21,630 nucleotides of DNA, taken from NCBI GenBank assembly GCA_023412765.1, contig JAEZBX010000075.1, positions 1 to 21,630 on the forward strand. The letters are read 5' to 3'. The notes below the pieces were generated by a model. That model searched no databases. It saw only the letters and a list, made by a program, of their open reading frames with translations, and was not told where the DNA came from. The position numbers and the translations under genes are program-made. This stretch comes from Bacteroidota bacterium. Its GTDB lineage: Bacteria; Bacteroidota; Bacteroidia; Cytophagales; Cyclobacteriaceae. Position 1 is the stretch's first letter. Each line of letters opens with the position of its first letter. Of the stretch, positions 13,317 through 20,239 are shown one piece after another.

Positions 13317-13924
13317 TCGCTGGCCTGAATTTTCTGATCGCATTTTTTTTCAGCTTTATCGGATCCATACCGCCCGGCACGATTAATCTCACATGTGTCC
13401 AACTTGGTTTGGAGAAAAAGACACGCGTTGCATGGCGATTTGCTCTGACGGCCTCTATTATGGAATATCCGTATGGATGGATTGCAGTCGAATTTGCCGA
13501 ATGGATCACCTCATCTCCAGTTGTTGTTGAAAATATGCAGCTCATCTCGGCTATTGTCATGACCGTGATTGGCATACTAACCTTATGGACACCTTCGAAA
13601 CCGTCAAAGCTCACAACAAAATTTACAGACAATGGGTATTTGCGCGGAATCGTTCTCAGCATTTTGAATCCGCTTGCTATTCCGTTCTGGGTGGGTGTTA
13701 CCGCGTATTTAAACAGTCTCAAATGGATTGATCTATCCACACCGTTAGGACTCCACAGCTATCTTGTGGGGGTTTGCCTTGGAACCCTGGCCTTGCTCTT
13801 GATACTGATCTATCTCGCCAATAGAATCGGTATGCAATTCACTCAAAACCGTTGGATCCCAAAGGTTCCGGGAATTGCTCTCATCATATTGGGGATTTAT
13901 GCCTTTCTCCAATACTTGTTCTGA
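13313..13924 (+). CDS. LysE/RhtB-type amino acid exporter family protein
   Basis: A 203-residue membrane protein with about six hydrophobic helices. The first helix carries F-S-F-I-G-S-I-P-P-G-T-I-N-L, the LysE-family P-P-G/N signature near residues 20-25. The middle contains L-N-P-L-A-I-P-F-W-V-G-V (about 121-132), the usual N-P...F-W motif of the second repeat. LysE-type carriers export lysine, threonine, homoserine, leucine or other amino acids and small derivatives. The start overlaps the ATP-grasp gene stop by four bases, so an exported product of that ligase is a natural hypothesis. It could equally relieve amino acid excess. It converges on asd, which encodes an enzyme of the lysine/threonine/methionine branch, but on the opposite strand with its own terminator. 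Confidence 0.87.
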   Translation: MIAGLNFLIAFFFSFIGSIPPGTINLTCVQLGLEKKTRVAWRFALTASIMEYPYGWIAVEFAEWITSSPVVVENMQLISAIVMTVIGILTLWTPSKPSKLTTKFTDNGYLRGIVLSILNPLAIPFWVGVTAYLNSLKWIDLSTPLGLHSYLVGVCLGTLALLLILIYLANRIGMQFTQNRWIPKVPGIALIILGIYAFLQYLF

Positions 13925-13930
13925 AGGCAT

Positions 13931-13953
13931 AAAAAAAGCCCACGAATGGGCTT
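13931..13953 (-). terminator. rho-independent terminator of asd
   Basis: AAGCCCA (13936-13942), loop CGAA, TGGGCTT (13947-13953) is a perfect 7-bp hairpin. Read on the minus strand it is followed by a run of seven T (13937-13931), the classic intrinsic terminator form, 22 bases after the asd stop. Read on the plus strand there is no T tract, so LysE termination here is less sure. Confidence 0.85.
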
Positions 13954-13974
13954 CTCCTGTACGAGGTTCGAATA

Positions 13975-14967
13975 TTAATATACAAGACTTTTTTCAGTCA
14001 TAAACTCAGCGATCTGAACTGCATTTGTCGCCGCACCTTTGCGCAGATTATCTGCAACTATCCACATATTAAGCGTGTTGGGTTGAGATTCATCCCTGCG
14101 AAGCCGGCCAACGAATACCTCATCCCTGTTCTTCGAATTGATAGGCATAGGATAAACATTGTTCTTGGGATCATCCTGTACGATTACACCAGGTGTTGTC
14201 GCCAATATGGAACGAACTTCACTTAGGTTAAAGTCCTCATGAAATTCCACGTTTACAGCTTCCGAGTGACCTCCGACTGAGGGAATTCTCACCGTCGTTG
14301 AAGTTACTCCGATGGTATTATCACCCAGTATTTTCCGGGTTTCATTAACCATTTTCATTTCCTCCTTAGTATAACCATTGTCGAGGAAGGAATCGATATG
14401 AGGCAACGCGTTCATATCAATTGGATGCGGATAAACCTTAGGGCCATTCACGCCTTTGCGTTCATCCATCATTTGTTGAACCGCATCCTTACCGGTCCCG
14501 GTTACAGACTGGTAGGTAGAAACGACGATTCTCTTTAGCTTATACCTCACGTGAAGAGGGGCAAGTGCCATCACCATTTGAATGGTAGAACAATTGGGAT
14601 TAGCGATAATGCGATCGTCAATCGTGAGTTCATGACCATTTATTTCCGGCACAATCAATTTCTTGGTCGGGTCCATACGCCATGCCGATGAGTTATCTAT
14701 TACGATAGTTCCAGCTTCTGCGTATTTCGGTGCCCATTCCAACGATGTTCCACCCCCTGCGGAAAAGATAGCTATGTCTGCCGCGGCCTTACATCCATCT
14801 TCAATGCTTATTACTGTATAGTCCTTACCCTTAAACTTTATCTTTTGCCCTACAGACTTAGCTGAAGCGATCAAATAGAGCTCATCAAACACAAAACTTC
14901 TTTCCTCAAGAACTTTAAGGATTTCCTGGCCAACCAATCCTGTTGCGCCTACTACTGCGAGTTTCAT
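13975..14967 (-). CDS. asd: aspartate-semialdehyde dehydrogenase
   Basis: A 330-residue enzyme that reduces beta-aspartyl phosphate to aspartate semialdehyde with NADPH, the branch point to lysine/diaminopimelate, threonine and methionine. The NADP-binding loop V-G-A-T-G-L-V-G (6-13) is at the N-terminus. S-A-G-G-G-T-S (69-75) and D-N-S-S-A-W-R (91-97) follow. The catalytic Cys126 is in N-P-N-C-S-T, Q-S-V-T-G-T-G (153-159) lies in the active site, and I-P-S-V-G-G-H (228-234) gives the base His234. Length and motifs agree with the bacterial Asd family. It has a perfect -7 box 22 bases upstream and an intrinsic terminator downstream, so it appears to be a single-gene transcript. Confidence 0.96.
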   Translation of the reverse strand: MKLAVVGATGLVGQEILKVLEERSFVFDELYLIASAKSVGQKIKFKGKDYTVISIEDGCKAAADIAIFSAGGGTSLEWAPKYAEAGTIVIDNSSAWRMDPTKKLIVPEINGHELTIDDRIIANPNCSTIQMVMALAPLHVRYKLKRIVVSTYQSVTGTGKDAVQQMMDERKGVNGPKVYPHPIDMNALPHIDSFLDNGYTKEEMKMVNETRKILGDNTIGVTSTTVRIPSVGGHSEAVNVEFHEDFNLSEVRSILATTPGVIVQDDPKNNVYPMPINSKNRDEVFVGRLRRDESQPNTLNMWIVADNLRKGAATNAVQIAEFMTEKSLVY

Positions 14968-14989
14968 TTTTATTTATATTTAAGGACTG

Positions 14990-14997
14990 CAAAATTA
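14990..14997 (-). promoter_or_regulatory. -7 element for asd
   Basis: On the minus strand TAATTTTG matches TAnnTTTG exactly and ends 22 bases upstream of the asd ATG. The expected -33 position shows only TTTTC-like sequence, so the -33 box is weak or absent. Confidence 0.5.
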
Positions 14998-15016
14998 ATC
15001 TTTTCCCGTTGTGCTT

Positions 15017-17623
15017 ATGAAAAAGAATCTGCAAATATGTTGGGTTTCCAACATGCAAACGTTTACTGTTAGAATTTATTCTACAATTCTGTTCACCCTT
15101 CTATCCCAACTAGCGTTAGCTCAGCTTCGCGATGATTTCTCAGACGGCGATTTTACATCCTCTCCCACCTGGACGGGTAGCCAATCTCTTTTCTCAGTAA
15201 CGAACGCTACGCTTATGCTCAACGGAGGTGAAAGGGATGGCGTTGCTTATCTGTCCTCACCAAGTGAGGTATCCAATCCCGCTTCCTGGGACTTTGACTT
15301 TTCGTTTTTGTTCAATCCCTCCAGTGCAAACTACGCAAAGGTTTATCTTATATCGGACCAGGCTGATCTAACAAAATCTCTAAACGGATATTTTGTAATG
15401 CTGGGTCGCACAAGCGATGCCATTAGTCTTTACAGGCAAAATGACTTGAAACAAACTGAAATAATAAAAGGTAGGGATAACCTTTTGAATCTGTCATCCA
15501 TTCATGGCAAAGTGAAAGTGACGCGTGATGATTCCGGCTGGAAATTATTCACCGACGTTACGGAAAGCGGAAGTTATAACCTTGAAGGTATGTCGCAGGA
15601 AGACACTAGCATGCAATCATCGTACTTCGGAGTAGTTTGCGTATATACTTCTACCCGGGCTGATAAATTCTCTTTCGATAACTTCAATGTAACGGGAAGC
15701 GTGGCAGTAGATAATGTTCCTCCATCACTCACCCGAGTGGAAGTTGTCTCTTCTTTGGAGATAAGACTAGTATTTTCTGAGCCGCTTGACCAGCAATCTG
15801 CAACAGCCGTTGGCCATTACCTTATTGATGAGTCAATACACCCAACGGAAGCCATACTGGAAGATGATAGACGTACGGTTCTACTCGTGTTTTCTGATGC
15901 GCTACCCCAGCAGAGTCATACCATCGCCGTTTCTGGTGTGTCTGATCTGAATGCAAACAATATTGATACTTTCCAAATGGAATTTGAATATATAGCATTC
16001 GCCGTTGCTGATGTAGATGATGTTATCGTGAATGAAATATATGCTGATCCGTCACCCAACATCGGATTGGGAGACTCCGAATTTGTGGAAATCTATAACA
16101 GAAGTGACAGAACCTTCGACCTCAGCGATTGGACAATCTCTGATGGGAGTTCCTCAGCCACGTTGCCGACCTATGTCTTAAAGCCAAAAAGTTATGCGGT
16201 GCTAGCACCAGAGAATTCGTCTGAAGCCTTTCAAAACACAGTTTTTCTCAAGGGATTTCCATCGCTGAATAATGCTGATGATGTTCTGTTGTTAAAGGAT
16301 AAAACTGGTGCCCTTATAGATTCCGTGAATTATGACCAATCATGGTATCGCAATACCGACAAAGAAAATGGTGGCTGGACGTTGGAGTTAATTGATCCGG
16401 AGAATCTTTGCAGCGAACATGAAAACTGGGCGGCATCTGAGGATGTTCAAGGTGGTACACCTGGGTATGTAAACTCCATTCACGCTAGTAAACCCGATCT
16501 TATTGGCCCACGTTTGCTCAGCGCTGTGGCTGTTGATTCTATTACCCTTCGCCTTCGTTTTAACGAGAAACTTGAAAAACCATTGCCAATCGACCTTCAC
16601 ATAGAAACCAGCCCTTCACTCGACATACATGGAGTCAGGTTTAGCAACCCTGCCCTGACCGAGATTGATGTATCAATCTTAAAAGAAATTCAGAAGGGAA
16701 CTTCGTATAGCGTATCCGTTAGTAACTTGCATGATTGTATAGGAAATCTTGTTGAAGACGACAGCAAGGCGACGTTCGGATTACCGGAGCAAGCCGACAG
16801 TCTGGATGTAAGAATAAACGAAATACTTTTTAACCCTAGGCCTACTGGCGTTGACTTTGTCGAAATACTGAATACGTCCCCTAAATTTATCAACTTGCGC
16901 GGCTGGTCCATCGGTAATCCCGACAACGACAAGATTTCAATCCTGACTATGTCGGATGTTATACTGGAACCCGGTCAGTATATGGCAATCACCACCAATA
17001 CAACTGCTTTGGAGAGTGAGTACATCCAGGAGCAAAAAGGAAATCTATTTCAAATGAAAGATCTGCCCTCTTTCAATGATGATTCCGGATCAGTTCTTCT
17101 CATGGATGACCAGGGTAACGAGATTGATTTTTTTCGCTATTCAAAGGAGATGCATTCCATATTCTTAAAAGATGATGAAGGTGTGTCCCTCGAGCGAATA
17201 AGCGCCTCAGACGCGAACTTACCCCAAAACTGGGCATCAGCTAGCGCCTCCGTTGGATTCGCTACACCGGGGCTGATAAATTCCAACCTGGTCGGCTTTG
17301 ATGCACGTGAAGAACCAGTAAGAGTACAGCCTGAGATCTTCAGTCCCTTGATGGGTCAGCCAAATTTTGCACTGATACATTACAATTTTGAGCAAGGTGG
17401 GTATGTGGCAAACATTAAAATATTTGATTCTCATGGTCGCAGCGTCAGGCAACTTGCTAACAATGACATCCTCGGCACCACTGGTTTTTATAGATGGGAT
17501 GGAGCGCGCGACGATGGTTCAAAGGCAAGCATCGGATCATACATGGTCTGGTTTGAGGTCTTTAATAGCGAAGGCACAGTGAAGCGTTATAGACACCGAA
17601 TTGCAATTGCCGCAGCTTTTTGA
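15017..17623 (+). CDS. large secreted protein with two lamin-tail domains and a FlgD-like C-terminus
   Basis: An 868-residue multi-domain export product. A signal peptide ends at about residue 36 (L-A-L-A-Q). Residues 37-225 are beta-rich and LamG/concanavalin-like (F-S-D-G-D-F, F-D-F-S-F-L-F-N). Residues about 232-330 and 494-593 look like SbsA-type Ig domains (P-P-S-L-T-R-V-E-V-V-S, L-R-F-N-E-K-L). Two lamin-tail domains start at about 333 (V-I-V-N-E-I-Y-A-D-P...E-F-V-E-I-Y-N) and 596 (V-R-I-N-E-I-L-F-N-P...F-V-E-I-L-N). The last 100 residues (I-K-I-F-D-S-H-G-R...F-Y-R-W-D-G...G-S-Y-M-V-W) match the FlgD/gliding-type Ig fold found at the C-terminus of Bacteroidota surface proteins. Role is unknown, probably adhesion or surface display. 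GTG at 15011 and ATG at 15053 are alternative starts. Confidence 0.85.
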   Translation: MKKNLQICWVSNMQTFTVRIYSTILFTLLSQLALAQLRDDFSDGDFTSSPTWTGSQSLFSVTNATLMLNGGERDGVAYLSSPSEVSNPASWDFDFSFLFNPSSANYAKVYLISDQADLTKSLNGYFVMLGRTSDAISLYRQNDLKQTEIIKGRDNLLNLSSIHGKVKVTRDDSGWKLFTDVTESGSYNLEGMSQEDTSMQSSYFGVVCVYTSTRADKFSFDNFNVTGSVAVDNVPPSLTRVEVVSSLEIRLVFSEPLDQQSATAVGHYLIDESIHPTEAILEDDRRTVLLVFSDALPQQSHTIAVSGVSDLNANNIDTFQMEFEYIAFAVADVDDVIVNEIYADPSPNIGLGDSEFVEIYNRSDRTFDLSDWTISDGSSSATLPTYVLKPKSYAVLAPENSSEAFQNTVFLKGFPSLNNADDVLLLKDKTGALIDSVNYDQSWYRNTDKENGGWTLELIDPENLCSEHENWAASEDVQGGTPGYVNSIHASKPDLIGPRLLSAVAVDSITLRLRFNEKLEKPLPIDLHIETSPSLDIHGVRFSNPALTEIDVSILKEIQKGTSYSVSVSNLHDCIGNLVEDDSKATFGLPEQADSLDVRINEILFNPRPTGVDFVEILNTSPKFINLRGWSIGNPDNDKISILTMSDVILEPGQYMAITTNTTALESEYIQEQKGNLFQMKDLPSFNDDSGSVLLMDDQGNEIDFFRYSKEMHSIFLKDDEGVSLERISASDANLPQNWASASASVGFATPGLINSNLVGFDAREEPVRVQPEIFSPLMGQPNFALIHYNFEQGGYVANIKIFDSHGRSVRQLANNDILGTTGFYRWDGARDDGSKASIGSYMVWFEVFNSEGTVKRYRHRIAIAAAF

Positions 17624-17643
17624 CTGATCGACTAACGGTCAGT
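17623..17643. other. hairpin spanning two converging stop codons
   Basis: ACTGATCG (17623-17630), loop ACTAA, CGGTCAGT (17636-17643) can form an 8-bp stem with one G-T pair. It covers the end of the lamin-tail gene and the TAG (17634-17632) of the convergent asparaginase-type gene, which are only 8 bases apart. No T tract follows on either strand, so it is not a standard intrinsic terminator. Confidence 0.4.
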
Positions 17644-18648
17644 TCCAAATATGAAAGTTTTTGCATCGCCCTTTTGGGTGATAAAGCCTCTGTACATCCC
17701 TTCAGTGCAAAAGGGCATGGCAAAATTTCCGTGTCGATCCAATACTATTGCTCCACCATCTCCACCGAGGCGCGGCAACTTTTTCATTATCACAGAATCT
17801 GCAGCTTCACTCAGCGACAGGCCTCCATAGTTCATCATGGCATGTATATCGTGGGCCACGTTCAACCGAATAAAGTATTCCCCCCATCCGGTTCCCGATA
17901 CTGCGCAGGTTTGGTTGTTAGCATAGGTACCGGCGCCGATTATGGGCGAATCACCAACTCGTCCATATCGTTTGTTTGTCATCCCACCAGTGGAGGTGCC
18001 TGCAGCGAGATTGCCAAAACTATCCAGTGCCACACATCCTACGGTGCCATACTTCTGATCTCCTTGCGCAGCGAACGCCTGCTCGTTCTTCTTAATTCTT
18101 AAGAGCTGCTGGTACCGTGCCGAATCAAAAAAGTACGAAGGTTCTACAATTTCAAGACCTTTCTCCTCAGCAAATGCTTCCGCGCCGCGACCTGAAAGCA
18201 TCACATGGTTTGATTGAGTCATCACAGCCTGAGCCGCCGTTATTGGATTTTTAATAGTGGTAACACCTGCAACGGCTCCGGCCATCAGGTTGCTTCCATC
18301 CATGATAGCCGCGTCCAACTCATTTCTTTCATCGTTAGTAAATACGGCACCCTTTCCCGCATTAAATAATGGCGAGTCTTCCAGTATCTTGATTGTTGCA
18401 ACGACCGCATCAATACTTTTACCACCTTTCTCTAAAATCGCATAGCCCGTGTCCAACGCTTCGCGCAGCTTTTGGTGGTATTCTGCCTCTTTTTCAGCGC
18501 TCAGGTTCGCCCTCCGGATCGTTCCAGCCCCGCCGTGCACGACGATTGTTAGGGGCGGGGATAGGGGGTCTTCAGTCGCTTTCTGTCCAGAATCTTTAGA
18601 GCAGGAGAACCCAAGAAATGCAAGCAGAATTATCAAAAACCATTTCAT
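17632..18648 (-). CDS. isoaspartyl peptidase/L-asparaginase (Ntn-hydrolase, asparaginase 2) lipoprotein
   Basis: A 338-residue Ntn-hydrolase. The N-terminus is a lipoprotein-type signal with Cys16 (L-G-F-S-C-S-K). The body starts with L-T-I-V-V-H-G-G-A-G (33-42), then N-A-G-K-G-A-V-F-T (96-104) and L-D-A-A-I-M-D-G (111-118). The self-cleavage site is G201-T202 in Y-G-T-V-G-C-V-A-L-D, where Thr202 becomes the nucleophile of the beta chain. G-T-S-T-G-G (217-222), G-R-V-G-D-S-P-I-I-G-A-G-T-Y and G-T-G-W-G-E follow, as in the plant-type/EcAIII family. It should cleave isoaspartyl dipeptides and asparagine outside the cytoplasm, in keeping with envelope peptide recycling. It converges on the lamin-tail gene and is divergent from the DksA-like gene. 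Confidence 0.93.
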   Translation of the reverse strand: MKWFLIILLAFLGFSCSKDSGQKATEDPLSPPLTIVVHGGAGTIRRANLSAEKEAEYHQKLREALDTGYAILEKGGKSIDAVVATIKILEDSPLFNAGKGAVFTNDERNELDAAIMDGSNLMAGAVAGVTTIKNPITAAQAVMTQSNHVMLSGRGAEAFAEEKGLEIVEPSYFFDSARYQQLLRIKKNEQAFAAQGDQKYGTVGCVALDSFGNLAAGTSTGGMTNKRYGRVGDSPIIGAGTYANNQTCAVSGTGWGEYFIRLNVAHDIHAMMNYGGLSLSEAADSVIMKKLPRLGGDGGAIVLDRHGNFAMPFCTEGMYRGFITQKGDAKTFIFGTDR

Positions 18649-18688
18649 TGTATCAAACTGGGAATTAGAATGATAGCGTTTTAAAGGT

Positions 18689-18719
18689 CAAAATCAATAT
18701 TATGGAATTAATTGAACAA
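18689..18719 (-). promoter_or_regulatory. possible promoter for the isoaspartyl peptidase gene
   Basis: On the minus strand TTG (18719-18717), a 20-base gap, then TGATTTTG (18696-18689), which has one mismatch to TAnnTTTG. The leader to the ATG at 18648 would be about 40 bases. It sits back to back with the DksA-like promoter. Confidence 0.3.
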
Positions 18720-18724
18720 TATTT

Positions 18725-18754
18725 TTTGTTTTCGTGGCTGACCGCATAATTTTG
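18725..18754 (+). promoter_or_regulatory. strong Bacteroidota promoter for the DksA-like/scpB/rluB run
   Basis: TTTG (18725-18728), an 18-base gap, then TAATTTTG (18747-18754). Both boxes match the -33/-7 consensus exactly, making this the best promoter in the window. The ATG follows 29 bases later, with a modest GGAG at 18772-18775. Confidence 0.7.
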
Positions 18755-18783
18755 CGCATCTTTTACCAAACGGAGTACGAATT

Positions 18784-19608
18784 ATGGCTAAGAACAAAAA
18801 GTCATCACCAAAGCCTGCAAAAAAATCCGCTAAGGCAAAACCTACTGCAAAAGTGAAAACTAAGAAAGCTGCGCCTGCTAAAGCGAAAAAGGCCGCGACA
18901 AAAAAGGTCAAGAAGGCTGCTCCTAAAGCCGTTAAGAAAGTAGCTCCAAAGAAGGCCGCAACGAAGGTTGTGGCTAAAAAAGAAGCTCCAAAGAAAGTGG
19001 CGCCGAAGAAAGAGGTACCAAAAAAGGTAGTTGCACCTAAAGTTGAAAAGATTGAAAAGGTTGAAAAAATCGAGAGGCCAGCACCGCTTCCCAAAGCTGC
19101 TGTTCCTCAGGTTGAGAAGCCAATGCCTGTCGCTCCTCCGAAACCTGCGCCCCCACAATTAAGTATTTTTCCTGTGCCAAATCAAAGACCAATTGCCCAT
19201 AAACAGACGACGACTTCATCGTCAACTGATACGCGAACTCGCTATTCAGAAGAAGAACTAAAAGAGTTTGAAGGACTGATTCACAAAAAGCTCGACAAAG
19301 CTCGCGATGAATACAGGATCCTGAAAGAAACCCTAAATCGCAACAATGATGAGGGTACGGATGCCACATCAGGTGGGAACACGAAAGTATTAGAGGATGG
19401 TGCTGAAACAGCTGAAAAGGAAAATCTTAGCCAGCTCGCAGCCCGTCAGCAAAAATATATCATGAATCTTGAGAACGCGTTGATCCGCATAAAGAATGGT
19501 ACTTATGGAATCTGCTCAGTGACCGGAAAATTGATTCCTAAAGAGCGCCTTATCGCGGTTCCTCATACGACGCAGTCGATAGAGGCCAAGATGATGCAGC
19601 ACGACTAA
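18784..19608 (+). CDS. TraR/DksA-like protein with histone-H1-like lysine-rich N-terminal tail
   Basis: A 274-residue protein in two parts. Residues 1-85 are almost only Lys, Ala, Pro and Val with repeated K-K-A-A-P-K / K-K-V-A-P-K units, like histone-H1/HC1-type tails. Residues 86-150 are a Pro/Val/Glu-rich linker. Residues 155-274 resemble DksA: a coiled-coil pair (Y-S-E-E-E-L-K-E-F to L-E-N-A-L-I-R-I-K-N-G-T) and then Y-G-I-C-S-V-T-G-K-L-I-P-K-E-R-L-I-A-V-P-H. Only Cys244 of the four zinc Cys remains; Thr247, Ser265 and Ala268 stand at the others, as is usual in Bacteroidota homologues. Likely RNA-polymerase secondary-channel binding, with the tail adding nucleic-acid contact; this is inference. 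First gene after a strong promoter. Confidence 0.88.
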   Translation: MAKNKKSSPKPAKKSAKAKPTAKVKTKKAAPAKAKKAATKKVKKAAPKAVKKVAPKKAATKVVAKKEAPKKVAPKKEVPKKVVAPKVEKIEKVEKIERPAPLPKAAVPQVEKPMPVAPPKPAPPQLSIFPVPNQRPIAHKQTTTSSSTDTRTRYSEEELKEFEGLIHKKLDKARDEYRILKETLNRNNDEGTDATSGGNTKVLEDGAETAEKENLSQLAARQQKYIMNLENALIRIKNGTYGICSVTGKLIPKERLIAVPHTTQSIEAKMMQHD

Positions 19609-19636
19609 GAGGAGACTGATTTTAAACCCAAGCAAT

Positions 19637-20239
19637 TTGGACTTTTTACAAAATCATATTGAAGCGCTAATATTTTGTTCGCCTGCCCCGATCAAGATCA
19701 GCGAGATCAAAGGCTGTTTATCAGAAATGTTTAACGCCGATGTTCCTGAAGAAGATATTACAGGGGCTCTTCAGCGCCTGGATGAAAAATACCAGTCCGA
19801 CGATTTCTCGTTCCAATTGTTCAAGTCGGCCGGCGGTTATCAATTTCTCACAAAGCCTTCATACCAAACGAGCATTGGGATCATGCTGAAGCAGCAGTCG
19901 AAAAAAAGACTTTCTACTTCTGCGATGGAGACTCTTTCAATCATTGCATACAAACAGCCGATTTCAAAAACTGAAATCGAAAATATCCGCGGTGTGAATT
20001 GCGACTATGCCGTTCAGAAATTGCTTGACAAAGGTCTGATTGAAATCACCGGGAAAGCAGAAACGATTGGCCGACCAATGTTGTACGGCACAACGTCCAA
20101 GTTTATGGAGTATTTCGGTATCAATGACATTTCCGAACTACCCACACCAAAAGAATTTGTTGCCGAGGTGAATTCAATCGGCGAAACCCCAGATCAAGAG
20201 GACAACTTAGAACAAAAGGAGTCCGATGTCCAGCCATAA
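19637..20239 (+). CDS. scpB: segregation and condensation protein B
   Basis: A 200-residue ScpB, the winged-helix kleisin-associated subunit of the SMC-ScpA-ScpB chromosome condensation complex. The first winged helix begins H-I-E-A-L-I-F-C-S-P-x-P-I. The second contains M-E-T-L-S-I-I-A-Y-K-Q-P-I-S-K-T-E-I-E-N-I-R-G-V (96-119), V-Q-K-L-L-D-K-G-L-I-E and G-R-P-M-L-Y-G-T-T, the strongest ScpB signature. The last 30 residues are acidic and disordered. The only sensible start is TTG at 19637, giving M-D-F-L-Q-N-H-I-E-A. It is 28 bases after the DksA-like gene, and its last 14 bases overlap rluB, so translation of the two is probably coupled. Confidence 0.93.
   Translation: MDFLQNHIEALIFCSPAPIKISEIKGCLSEMFNADVPEEDITGALQRLDEKYQSDDFSFQLFKSAGGYQFLTKPSYQTSIGIMLKQQSKKRLSTSAMETLSIIAYKQPISKTEIENIRGVNCDYAVQKLLDKGLIEITGKAETIGRPMLYGTTSKFMEYFGINDISELPTPKEFVAEVNSIGETPDQEDNLEQKESDVQP

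Noticed and set aside
13931..13953. Terminator for the LysE gene on the plus strand
   Set aside because: The hairpin is real, but the T tract lies only on the minus-strand side, so it is assigned to asd; a two-way function is possible but not shown.
18708..19094. Minus-strand ORF with Phe/Ala/Gly-rich product
   Set aside because: Antisense reading of the lysine/alanine-rich tail of the DksA-like gene; low complexity and no start signals.
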